A stretch of 64,000 nt of DNA from Candidatus Iainarchaeum sp. (GTDB lineage: Archaea > Iainarchaeota > Iainarchaeia > Iainarchaeales > GCA-2688035), in assembly GCA_002688035.1 (NCBI GenBank), contig NZBU01000008.1, positions 1 to 64,000 on the forward strand, written 5' to 3'. The first letter of the stretch is position 1. Each line of letters starts with the position of its first letter. A program made the translations under genes and the position numbers. Shown here piece by piece: positions 1 through 7,338 of this stretch. Below the pieces are notes generated by a model. That model made no database searches. It was not told the DNA's origin and saw only the letters and a program-made list of their open reading frames with translations.

Positions 1-730
1 AGAATTCTATTTCAATTCCAAGTGCGAGGATGAACAAGTATGATGAAAAGAAGGCCATAAACCAGGTGAACAGGCCAATTGCACTTGCACCGGCAAGTCT
101 TTTTGGGTGTGCCCTTATTTTCCCGAAAAAGCCATAGAATCCATCAAAAGTCATCTTCAATGATTCCTTGAATTTCTCCGGAACAAATGCATTGAAAAAA
201 GGCTTCAGGAAAAAACCAATGAAGTTTTTCTTAAGTATTAGTAGTCCAAAAATAACGAGGAGTGCGGAAAGCCCAAACAACAATTCAATTGGCATAATTT
301 CTTTTCCAAAAATTGCTGTGAAGGAAACTATTGCAACAAATCCAAGTGAGAACAATAACACTACATCGATTAGCCTGTCAAGTATTACTGTAGAGAGAGA
401 TTCACCCAAATTGTTTGTCTCCCTTTTCAAGTAAAGTGCTCTTGCAAGATCCCCTACTCTTCCAGGAGTCAGAATGCTGAGAAAGAATCCGCTGAAAAAG
501 TATTCTACTGCGCGCCAGAATGTAAGAACTCTTTGCTCCACATTAACCAGTACTTGCCATTTCTTTGCTTTGAGTACAGCGCTTCCCAAATCAAGTACTA
601 CTCCCAATGCAAAAAAGCCAAGGTTTATTCCAACCAGTATGGAAGCAATTTTTGCAAGATCAAGATTGTAAAGTATTACTGCCAGAATTAATAGTCCGAT
701 TAACGCAAGCCACTTTTTCAAGAACAACAC
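1..730 (-). CDS. Flippase-like / UPF0104 (lysylphosphatidylglycerol synthase TM region) membrane protein, partial
   Basis: The reverse strand is open from a GTG at 730 through the window edge, so the 3' end is missing and the ORF track does not list it. The translation is a polytopic membrane protein with features of the UPF0104/LPG_synthase_TM family: an early KKWQVL stretch, then GFFLSILTPGRVGDLARALYL, then repeated hydrophobic helices. Archaeal members are thought to move or modify lipid-linked precursors, and this one lies beside a GT-C glycosyltransferase, which supports a role in surface polysaccharide or glycolipid work. A TATA-like gaatttaaatta element (757-769) lies about 27-39 nt before the GTG, so the gene probably has its own promoter. 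The exact substrate is unknown. Confidence 0.8.
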   Translation of the reverse strand, partial: MLFLKKWLALIGLLILAVILYNLDLAKIASILVGINLGFFALGVVLDLGSAVLKAKKWQVLVNVEQRVLTFWRAVEYFFSGFFLSILTPGRVGDLARALYLKRETNNLGESLSTVILDRLIDVVLLFSLGFVAIVSFTAIFGKEIMPIELLFGLSALLVIFGLLILKKNFIGFFLKPFFNAFVPEKFKESLKMTFDGFYGFFGKIRAHPKRLAGASAIGLFTWFMAFFSSYLFILALGIEIEF

Positions 731-773
731 TTTCCTTTCATTTAATAACAACACAACTAATTTAAATTCGCTT

Positions 774-1976
774 TCATGGCAGTGGCCATGGCACGCTTGG
801 TAGGACAGTATTGTAGTTGATGATCAAAAGCAAATCAAGCAAGGTCATTAACACAAAGAGTGCAAATATTCCCAGCATTCTCTTTCTCCCCTGTAGCTTG
901 CTCAGCCCGTACATTACTCCAATTGCAATTATTGAAACAGTTGGATAAAGAAGTCTTGCATCTGGCTCATAGTAGAAAATGTTTTGGAAAACAAAAAGGC
1001 AGATATTCGCCACAACTGTAAGTGCAAGTATTAGAAGCATTGTTTGCTTCTCACTTGCCCACCCCAAAACTTTTCTCAAGTCTCGCGCAATTGAGATTAC
1101 TGCGGCAAGCAACACAAGCCCAAGCAGTAAGAATATTGTAAACTTGAAGTCAGGAATTGTTGCAATCGCATACTCCTGCAACCAGTAGCCCGCAAACACT
1201 CGCGGGATAAAGTATGTTACAATTCCCAAGTCAAGTGTGCTTGGGTGCAGTTCCCTGAATGGAAACAATTTTCCGTACGCCAAATAGTTTCCAAACAGCA
1301 CGATGAATGCGATGAAACCTGCAGGTAGTATGGCCAGAACTTTTTTGAGCGAAAAATTATTTGTGAAATAGTGGAACAATACTACAAGCCAAGGCAATCC
1401 CAGTATTGCGGCATTGAACCTTGTTGCAAACGCAAGCCCAAAGAACAATCCAGATAACAAAACATGTTTTCCAGTGTAACTACTTTTCACTGCTTTTAGC
1501 ATGAATAAAATACTCAGCAACACAAATGTGTAGAGGGCTGTTTCATTGTTTATTGTAGAGCTCAGCACAATATGTGTTGGAAGCAGTGCAATGAACGCAG
1601 CGCTCCCAAGTCTTACAAGCCTGTTTTTGCTCAATTCGCTTGCAATAAGAAATGTGAGTAATATGCAGGCAACTCCAAACAGTAAAGATTCTAATCTCAA
1701 CCATTGCACACCACCATTTATTATGTAGAAGACAGCGCCTATTATGTGGAACAATGGCGGGTTCTGACCTGTAACATTGAGTAATCCAGCATCCCCTTCT
1801 TCCGGTGCGTAAGGAATTTCTCCTTTCTCTGCGATATGCTGGATGTAAGTGTAGTGTGATGGTTCATCAGGCCCACTCCAGACTGGAGCAAGCATTACAA
1901 TTGACAACCTTAAAGCAATGCCAATCAAAACTATTAGCAGCAAAGCTTTTCTCTCATCTTTAATTAGAGACAGCAT
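774..1976 (-). CDS. GT-C family glycosyltransferase (ArnT/PMT-like membrane mannosyltransferase)
   Basis: About 400 residues with 10 or more predicted membrane helices. The first extracytoplasmic loop carries an acidic motif (WSGPDEPSH, near residue 35), as expected for the catalytic Asp of polyisoprenyl-phosphate-dependent GT-C enzymes, followed by a QNPPLFH segment. Family knowledge: such enzymes move a sugar from a dolichyl/undecaprenyl-phosphate carrier to a lipid or protein outside the membrane. The ATG at 1976 is preferred to the TTG at 1982 because a TATA-like element (1999-2011) sits 23-35 nt upstream. Sugar and acceptor cannot be told from sequence. Confidence 0.75.
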   Translation of the reverse strand: MLSLIKDERKALLLIVLIGIALRLSIVMLAPVWSGPDEPSHYTYIQHIAEKGEIPYAPEEGDAGLLNVTGQNPPLFHIIGAVFYIINGGVQWLRLESLLFGVACILLTFLIASELSKNRLVRLGSAAFIALLPTHIVLSSTINNETALYTFVLLSILFMLKAVKSSYTGKHVLLSGLFFGLAFATRFNAAILGLPWLVVLFHYFTNNFSLKKVLAILPAGFIAFIVLFGNYLAYGKLFPFRELHPSTLDLGIVTYFIPRVFAGYWLQEYAIATIPDFKFTIFLLLGLVLLAAVISIARDLRKVLGWASEKQTMLLILALTVVANICLFVFQNIFYYEPDARLLYPTVSIIAIGVMYGLSKLQGRKRMLGIFALFVLMTLLDLLLIINYNTVLPSVPWPLP

Positions 1977-1998
1977 CCACAAAAGCTGTGGTGAATAC

Positions 1999-2011
1999 TT
2001 TTTTAAAGTAT
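1999..2011. promoter_or_regulatory. Shared divergent TATA element
   Basis: The near-symmetrical ACTTTTTTAAAGTAT stretch lies 23-35 nt from the glycosyltransferase ATG on the minus strand and 19-31 nt from the small DUF5989 gene ATG on the plus strand. One A/T core could therefore serve both leaderless transcripts. Confidence 0.5.
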
Positions 2012-2029
2012 TTCTTCTTTGTTTTTGTT

Positions 2030-2188
2030 ATGAAGATGCTGCATCTTACCAAAGAACTTATTAATTTCATGTGGAAGCGTAAGCTTTGGTGGTTGGCCCC
2101 AATAATAATCCTGCTTATTCTTGTAGGAATACTACTCATTTTTGGGCAAAGCAGTGTTTTATCCCCATTCGTTTACGCACTATTCTAA
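2030..2188 (+). CDS. DUF5989-like small membrane protein
   Basis: A 52-residue protein with one basic N-terminal segment (MWKRKLWWLAP) and a single membrane helix, closely resembling the short DUF5989 family. In bacteria DUF5989 genes sit in surface-sugar clusters beside carbamoyltransferase and SGNH-hydrolase genes, and here the convergent neighbour is an SGNH hydrolase. The ORF-track start at GTG 1988 would overlap the promoter; the ATG at 2030 fits the TATA position. The two genes converge with 3' ends overlapping by a few bases. Molecular function is unknown. Confidence 0.65.
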   Translation: MKMLHLTKELINFMWKRKLWWLAPIIILLILVGILLIFGQSSVLSPFVYALF

Positions 2189-3315
2189 ATTAGCTTGCGT
2201 TCCAGGATTTCTTCTTCAAGAATTTGCGCTGCAAGCTCATGCCCTGCAACTGTCCAGTGCGGATCTTTATTGTAATAGGTCTTCTCAGTACTTTGCCTGA
2301 AATCCTGCACGGTGTCAATGAAAATAATATTATCCTTTCCCCTAAGAATTTCTCTTAATTTCTTCTCTGGGAAATCAAACTCATATTCTTCAACAGGCAC
2401 ACCATATGTTCCAAGCGCCTGCTCCCTTAGCCCGTCTTCAATTTGAAAATTGGATGGAATATCCAAAAACACAACCCTAACATTATGACTTTCTGCTATT
2501 GCCTGCGCTCTCTCAAATTCTGCTTCTGTTGCAACCCAAGCAGTTTCCATAAAATCATCTGGCGGATTCTGCATACTCTGCAAATGTGGAGGCGCCCTTT
2601 TTCCCTGCATCAAGCCCAACCCCATCAACAGCTCCCTTAGCACTGGCACTGCTCTCAACCTTTCGGCAAAAAAACCATAGCTTTTGAAATTATTGCTCAA
2701 AAAATTCCTCATACCCTGCACAATGGACTCACTTCTCGTACCTTCCACTGGCTTTGTTTGCAAACAGCCTTCAACAATTTCATAACGAAACTTGTTCTCC
2801 AAGTTTCCATAAACATCGTTTGCAGAGAAAAAGCCTATAACAACCAAGTCAACGTCATATTTTTCCAAATACTCTTCCATTAAATCCAATTCTTGCTCAG
2901 TGCTATAACCATTTACCGCAGCATTCACTGCAACAACACTCTTGCCTTTCTCCCGCAAGCTTTTCTCCAGCAACCTCAAATAAGTTTCTTCCTCATCTAC
3001 TCCCAATCCAAAAGCAAAACTATCTCCAACTCCCAAAATCACAGTCTCAGCTCCACTAATTCCAAAATCATCCCCACGTTCACCGCGAGAATTTGTTTTC
3101 ACCAAATGCTCATACTCCCTTGAGCCAGGAACATAACTTGTTTCAAAACCTGCCTGCAGCCTATACCCTGCCACATGATCTTCTTCATAAGCACATAACA
3201 CAAACCCTGCCTGGCCTACAATAAGAATTCTTACAATTACCTCTAACAAAATTACACAAATTACCAGCGAAACCAACAGCAAACCCAAATTTGTTGCAAT
3301 CTTTTTTTTGTCCAA
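2185..3315 (-). CDS. SGNH/GDSL-like hydrolase with N-terminal membrane anchor
   Basis: 376 residues. Residues about 10-30 form a membrane anchor. The SGNH block I serine is in LGVGDSFAFGLGVDE, and the C-terminal block V Asp-His pair is in DPHWTVAGHELAA. Between them is the expected alpha/beta fold with FFSANDVYG (block III Asn). These proteins act as extracytoplasmic esterases or O-acetyl transferases/esterases on polysaccharides; the AlgX/DltD-like DPHWT arrangement fits acetyl-group handling. The start is a TTG with a TATA-like TTTTTTATATG at about 3345-3355. It pairs with the DUF5989 gene and the upstream glycosyltransferases as a likely surface-glycan modification set. Confidence 0.75.
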   Translation of the reverse strand: MDKKKIATNLGLLLVSLVICVILLEVIVRILIVGQAGFVLCAYEEDHVAGYRLQAGFETSYVPGSREYEHLVKTNSRGERGDDFGISGAETVILGVGDSFAFGLGVDEEETYLRLLEKSLREKGKSVVAVNAAVNGYSTEQELDLMEEYLEKYDVDLVVIGFFSANDVYGNLENKFRYEIVEGCLQTKPVEGTRSESIVQGMRNFLSNNFKSYGFFAERLRAVPVLRELLMGLGLMQGKRAPPHLQSMQNPPDDFMETAWVATEAEFERAQAIAESHNVRVVFLDIPSNFQIEDGLREQALGTYGVPVEEYEFDFPEKKLREILRGKDNIIFIDTVQDFRQSTEKTYYNKDPHWTVAGHELAAQILEEEILERKLI

Positions 3316-3367
3316 CTAGACCACAAATTAATTTTGCTTCAAAACATATAAAAAAGAGATTAAAAGT

Positions 3368-3485
3368 GATTACCAGCGCCAGGCAGGCTGCAACTAAAAA
3401 GTCACTGCCAGACCAAACCCTGAAAGGCTTAACTTCTGGGTTCGGAATGAGTCCAGGTGTTTCCCTTTCGGTATGGCCGGTAATC
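3368..3485 (-). rRNA. rrf: 5S ribosomal RNA
   Basis: The reverse complement contains the hallmark 5S core CCGAACCCAGAAGTTAAGCC and the CGAAAGGGAAACACCTGG region, and the ends pair (GATTACC with GGTAATC), giving about 118 nt. No 16S or 23S gene is in the window, so this is an unlinked 5S gene. It lies between two protein genes on the same strand and has its own TATA element upstream. Ends are inferred from helix I pairing. Confidence 0.93.
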
Positions 3486-3506
3486 AGTAATAATTCTGTT
3501 CTGCAA

Positions 3507-3518
3507 CCTTTAAAAACA
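3507..3518 (-). promoter_or_regulatory. TATA element of the 5S rRNA gene
   Basis: On the minus strand TTTTTAAAGGTT ends 22 nt before the mature 5' end of the 5S gene, the normal archaeal TATA-to-start distance. It supports transcription as an independent unit. Confidence 0.6.
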
Positions 3519-3530
3519 GTGCTGCCAGCC

Positions 3531-4106
3531 CTAATTTCTCTTTCTAAACAAGAAAGTAGGCAAAGCGATTGCTGTGATCAACGCAATAATTCCAGTACTT
3601 ATATTCATCTCACCATACTCGATTCCCATAAATTCCGGGATTTTGCAGTAGCCACCAGCCGGACTAACACACAGTGGAATTGGTGTTGCGTCCCAGCGGC
3701 AGTTTTTTCCGACACTTCCAGTAACACTAAATGCACAGTTTTCGCAGGCTGTTTCACTTGCACTGCATGGAGCGCCAGTACAAATTCCACCTCCTCCTGT
3801 TGTGGTATTTGTGCATGTTCCATACCAGCAGGGGTCTGCTCCACCAGGTGAGAGAGAAGTAGTGCATTTGGTGGCACTTCCTGCTACATGGCCATATTGG
3901 CATTGCCCTAATCCATGCGCATCTCCTTGGCCCGGAAACCAGTGGTTTGGGCAAGTTGTTGAGACCCCATAAAAAGCACATTTGGCTCCTGAATCAATCT
4001 TTGTTCCAGTACATTTATCTCCAACTGTTGGAATCGCAAAAGTGTTTGTGCTAATTAGAAATATTAGAATTAAACAAGTCGATAAGACTAAGGCCTTTCT
4101 TTTCAT
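3531..4106 (-). CDS. Secreted Cys-rich protein with PEF-type C-terminal anchor (paralog A)
   Basis: 191 residues: an N-terminal signal peptide (MKRKALVLSTCLILIFLIS), a Cys/Gly/Thr-rich middle of about 125 residues with many cysteines, then a tail made of IPEFMGIEYGEM, a 15-20 residue hydrophobic helix (TGIIALITAIALPTFLF) and a basic end (RKRN). The same tail ends two other proteins in this window (23694-24203 and 38455-38994), while the Cys-rich parts are much more diverged. The motif/helix/basic layout is that of archaeosortase or exosortase sorting signals such as PEF-CTERM, but the long GIE(F/Y)xxM extension is not one I can assign to a named class. Probably a disulfide-rich surface protein. 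No homolog recognised for the body. Confidence 0.7.
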   Translation of the reverse strand: MKRKALVLSTCLILIFLISTNTFAIPTVGDKCTGTKIDSGAKCAFYGVSTTCPNHWFPGQGDAHGLGQCQYGHVAGSATKCTTSLSPGGADPCWYGTCTNTTTGGGGICTGAPCSASETACENCAFSVTGSVGKNCRWDATPIPLCVSPAGGYCKIPEFMGIEYGEMNISTGIIALITAIALPTFLFRKRN

Positions 4107-4229
4107 TGTTTTTCGGTTAAATTAAGCTCTAACTTGTTTATTATCTTTTCTAATAGGCACTTCAAAGCATGTTTAGCATATGCTCATGCTTACTTATATT
4201 TTTAATTTCTCTGTTAGAAATTTTTTTAT

Positions 4230-4892
4230 ATGCGCAACCTCAAACTTTACGAGTTTGATATTCGCCACTACAACTGTTTTGGTTGTGAGTTTACTGAAAA
4301 GTTTCCAGAAGCCAGCATTGAAACCAATCTTTTCTATTCAAATGGGAAGAAAATGATTTTGTTAGATACTTTGCGCAGTCCTGATTCTCAAAAGTTTGTT
4401 GATAAGTCTAGGAGAATGCCTCAAATCAAAAAGTCTAGGGTAATTGAAAAAGGAAAGAAAAAGGCCAGAATTCTTTCAGAAGCAATGCAACCCACTTACA
4501 TTAAGAGAATAATTTTAAAGAGTGGTTTTCAGTTTGATGGGCCGAGTAGTGCAAGCAATGGAGTTGAACATTATAGAGTTATTGGAATGGGTAATCCCAA
4601 AGAACTTTTTTCAGAGCTCAAAGAGGTAGGGGACATAATTAGCAGGAAAAGTCTAGACCTTGGTTTTAGTGGAATCAATAAGATCGTTTCAAAAAACACT
4701 CCTTTGTATTTGGTTGAACAGGACTTGGACAATGCTTTTTTGATGAAAAAGGCAGTTAAAGCCGGGCTTTATGATTGGCCAAGGAAAACAAATATTCTGG
4801 AGTTAAGCAAAAAACTTGATATGCCAAGGGCTTCACTGCAGGCCAGTCTTAGAAAAGCCGAAGGTGAAATAATAAAGAAAGCTATTAAGTAA
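4230..4892 (+). CDS. HTH_10 (bacterio-opsin activator type) transcription regulator
   Basis: 220 residues. The last 50 (FLMKKAVKAGLYDWPRKTNI followed by ELSKKLDMPRASLQASLRKAE) match the HTH_10 domain, including the invariant 'G-Y/L-Y-D-W-P-R' turn and a recognition helix. The N-terminal part (about 160 residues) starts with a CFGCEF sequence and looks like the small-molecule sensing beta-rich module usual in these regulators, but I see no named ligand domain. An ATG directly follows a T-run with a TATA-like TTATATTTTTAA (4193-4205), suggesting a leaderless mRNA. Targets are not evident. Confidence 0.8.
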   Translation: MRNLKLYEFDIRHYNCFGCEFTEKFPEASIETNLFYSNGKKMILLDTLRSPDSQKFVDKSRRMPQIKKSRVIEKGKKKARILSEAMQPTYIKRIILKSGFQFDGPSSASNGVEHYRVIGMGNPKELFSELKEVGDIISRKSLDLGFSGINKIVSKNTPLYLVEQDLDNAFLMKKAVKAGLYDWPRKTNILELSKKLDMPRASLQASLRKAEGEIIKKAIK

Positions 4893-4966
4893 AATCCTTG
4901 CTTTTTCTTTTTTTTGCCTCTACAAAACTTTAAATACAACTTTTGCATTATAGTAATCGGTTTGAA

Positions 4967-5425
4967 ATGGCTTCAATAGAGTTTTTAACCGCCCACTTTT
5001 TTCATATAGTGTTTTTAGCTTGGGGGGTTGGCGGCGTAACCATTGCAATGTTATTATCAATTAAGGCAGATAAGGAACCTGATTTAGGGCCTGCTGTCAT
5101 GCGCTTAATGCCATCCATTTCTAAACTAATTTGGGTTGGTTTAATAGGTCTTGCAGTAACTGGAATTGTTACCACTTCAATGGGCTTGGGAAAAGGTTTT
5201 TTTGATGAAAACCTTTTACTAATCAAACACATTCTTGTGGTCTTGATTGTAATTGCAGGTTTAAATCTTACTTTCAGGCTTATACCAAAAATGAAGGCTC
5301 TTGTGCCAAAGCCTGGCGCTGCCCCTAGTGCCGAGTTCCTAAGTGTAAAAAAACAAATGAAAATAACCAGCATGGCCTCTCTTATACTATGGTATGCTGT
5401 TGTAGTGCTTAGCGTGGCCTTGTAG
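4967..5425 (+). CDS. Four-helix membrane protein, CopD/DUF2269-like
   Basis: 152 residues from the ATG at 4967, which is 27-39 nt after a TATA (ctttaaatacaac). Four hydrophobic helices are visible, with histidines in helix 1 (TAHFFHIVFLAWGVGG) and one in the third helix (LLIKHILVVLIVI), positions where CopD-like families bind heme or copper. The family is poorly characterised, and metal or heme transfer is only an inference. It is followed by a T-rich stretch and a convergent TBP gene. Confidence 0.5.
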   Translation: MASIEFLTAHFFHIVFLAWGVGGVTIAMLLSIKADKEPDLGPAVMRLMPSISKLIWVGLIGLAVTGIVTTSMGLGKGFFDENLLLIKHILVVLIVIAGLNLTFRLIPKMKALVPKPGAAPSAEFLSVKKQMKITSMASLILWYAVVVLSVAL

Positions 5426-5440
5426 TTCTTTTTAGGAAAA

Positions 5441-6025
5441 CTACTTTTTCTTCTTTGCTTTAGCCTTTGCTTTTTTCGCAGCCTTCTTTCTTTTCTTACC
5501 CACAACCATTTCCTGCACTATCTTCAAACCCTTTTTGAGCATGCTCTCTTTTCTTGCTCCTGCACAAATCATCTTTCCATTCTTGAACAATAGGAGTGTT
5601 AGCTTTGGATCAGCAATCCTAAGTATTGCGCCTGGAAACTGCTCTGGTTCGTACTCAACATTATCCAGCTTCATTGCAGTCTGGAACAAGTCAAGAGACT
5701 GGTTCAGGTTTGCTGTTGCAACCAAGTTAACAACAGTATACTTAACACGCTTTTGTACCTTAACACTTTTTTGTATTTCATGTATTAGCTTGCTTGCCTT
5801 TCTAATTCCTAAGGCAATCTCTCCCTCATTGCTTGCGCCAGAACAAATAACTTTTCCGTTCTTGAACAACAGCATGCTTACCTTTGGCTCTTTAAGCTTC
5901 AAAATCGCGCCTGGAAATTGCTCAGGCTCATACTCAATATTTGGTACACTAATAGCTAGGTTATACAAGTCCAAAGTAGCATTCAAATTCGAACTCGCAA
6001 CAAGATTAACAATTTGATATTTCAT
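5441..6025 (-). CDS. tbp: TATA-box binding protein (TBP)
   Basis: 194 residues made of two direct repeats of about 85 residues, each with VVNLVA(S/T)xNLN near the start and EPEQFPGAIL followed by LLFKNGK later, the TBP saddle signature. A Lys/Ala-rich tail (KKRKKAAKKAKAKAKKKK) follows the second repeat. It recruits TFB and RNA polymerase to A/T promoters. The start ATG at 6025 lies 27-36 nt from a CTTTATAAAG palindrome, one of several TATA-like sites stacked in its own promoter (see separate entry), suggesting autoregulation. Confidence 0.97.
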   Translation of the reverse strand: MKYQIVNLVASSNLNATLDLYNLAISVPNIEYEPEQFPGAILKLKEPKVSMLLFKNGKVICSGASNEGEIALGIRKASKLIHEIQKSVKVQKRVKYTVVNLVATANLNQSLDLFQTAMKLDNVEYEPEQFPGAILRIADPKLTLLLFKNGKMICAGARKESMLKKGLKIVQEMVVGKKRKKAAKKAKAKAKKKK

Positions 6026-6051
6026 AAGGCATCACCCATTCCACAACAGGC

Positions 6052-6110
6052 CTTTATAAAGACCATTACATATATAAAGCATTTAAAAAGCTTTATAAAG
6101 GTATTTAAAA
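6052..6110. promoter_or_regulatory. Array of TATA-like elements upstream of tbp
   Basis: In 59 bp there are two copies of the palindrome CTTTATAAAG (6052-6061 and 6091-6100), plus ATATATAAAG (6070-6079), ATTTAAAAAG and GTATTTAAAA. The first copy is correctly spaced for tbp. The others would be extra TBP sites, either for autoregulation or for divergent transcription toward 6200. Confidence 0.55.
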
Positions 6111-6228
6111 AGGCGCCGGGCGCGCGGGGCTTTCTCTGAAAGCATGATAGATTACTCTCCCTTCAAGTATTTTATTGTTTTGGCATTGTCGGAGCAGGCT
6201 TAAATACTTCTTTGAACAAGTTTCTTTT

Positions 6229-6744
6229 ATGGCTCGCAAGAGGAAGAGTGTTAGGGACCAGATTGAAAGAACGCTTCCCAGTACAAAAGAAAATGCTTGG
6301 TATAAAAAATTTGGAAAAGGACTTTCCCCGGCCGCTGCCGAACGAGGACAACACAGAATTCGCTTTAGGAAACCAAGGAAAGGGGAGAGGATAGCTCTTC
6401 ATACTCATACAGCGAATTCATTGCTTCCCTCTGCAAAAGACATCCTAGGATTTATTCATCAAATGCCATACGGCATTACAACCTCTGTTATAGTGTGTGC
6501 TTCCGGAAAAAGGGTTAAAGGCTACACCATCATGAAAGCCGGAAAAAATGTGCAGTTGAAAAAAATGTATTATTACATGAAGGAAATTTTAGCTGAGAAA
6601 GTCCCAACAAGTGAGAAGGGAAAGAAGAGTCACGCAAGACGAATAAAATCTGCTCTTACAAGATATGGTTTCAATGTTAGGATTATTTCAATGCCTGGTT
6701 TTGCACCTGAAACGCCCTGGAAGCAGCGCAAAAAAAGAACCTAA
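6229..6744 (+). CDS. JAMM/MPN-motif protein (putative metal-dependent isopeptidase-like)
   Basis: 171 residues from the ATG at 6229; a TATA (ggcttaaata) at about 6198-6207 makes a leaderless mRNA. The central segment contains H58-T-H60, then seven residues, S68, two residues, D71, which is exactly the JAMM HxHx7SxxD zinc/water-coordination pattern of MPN peptidases. Glu39 or Glu53 upstream could be the catalytic acid. The N-terminus is very basic (MARKRKSVRDQ) and the C-terminus too. Archaeal JAMM proteins remove ubiquitin-like SAMPs or act on cysteine derivatives. The short size and basic ends are unusual, and a chance match to the motif is possible. Confidence 0.5.
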   Translation: MARKRKSVRDQIERTLPSTKENAWYKKFGKGLSPAAAERGQHRIRFRKPRKGERIALHTHTANSLLPSAKDILGFIHQMPYGITTSVIVCASGKRVKGYTIMKAGKNVQLKKMYYYMKEILAEKVPTSEKGKKSHARRIKSALTRYGFNVRIISMPGFAPETPWKQRKKRT

Positions 6745-6786
6745 AGGCATTTAATCATTTTTAGTGTCAGAATTGTGTGAGACTGC

Positions 6787-7338
6787 ATGGGAAACTATTA
6801 CTTTGACATTGAAACCACGGGTTTGCATCCTGAGAAAGACAAGATAATTACCATTCAATACCAGGAGCTGGATAGAAGCACAGGAGAAGCGACTGGTGAA
6901 CTCATAATTCTGAAAGAGTGGGAGCTTACAGAGCGAAAAATGCTCGAGAAATTTATTGAGGACACAAAGATTGATAGCAACTATGCTTTTGATTTTGTTC
7001 CAACCGGCTACAACCTTAGTTTTGAACACAACTTTCTCAAAGAGAGGACAGCGCTTCACAGTTTAAATCCGCTTGATATTCTCAACAAGCCATTCATCGA
7101 CCTTAGGGCTTTTGGAATAATAATGAACAAGGGCGAGTTCAAGGGCTCGGGTTTAGATAAGATTACTGGGAAGGAGATGAGTGGGAAACAGGTGCCAGTT
7201 TGGTATGCCAACAAAGACTTTGACAGAATCATAAAATATATTGAGAATGAAACCAAGTATTTTATAGAGTTCAATGTTTGGCTCTACAAGGAGATGCCAA
7301 GCTGTTTGGAAAAATTTAAAAAAGAGAACAACCTCTAA
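6787..7338 (+). CDS. DEDD-type 3'-5' exonuclease (RNase H fold)
   Basis: 183 residues. Exo I is YFDIETTGL at residue 5 (D-x-E), Exo II is GYNLSFEHNFL around residue 77 with an N-x-x-F-E/D arrangement, and a downstream IKYIENETKYF region near residue 155 could supply the last acid. This is the DnaQ/RNase T-like or ribonuclease H-like fold of archaeal predicted exonucleases. It probably trims RNA or DNA 3' ends. It stands alone between the JAMM-like gene and a convergent regulator. Confidence 0.75.
   Translation: MGNYYFDIETTGLHPEKDKIITIQYQELDRSTGEATGELIILKEWELTERKMLEKFIEDTKIDSNYAFDFVPTGYNLSFEHNFLKERTALHSLNPLDILNKPFIDLRAFGIIMNKGEFKGSGLDKITGKEMSGKQVPVWYANKDFDRIIKYIENETKYFIEFNVWLYKEMPSCLEKFKKENNL

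Noticed and set aside
6111-6180. Complete C/D box RNA
   Set aside because: Only one CTGA and one TGATAG are present and in the wrong order for a full unit.
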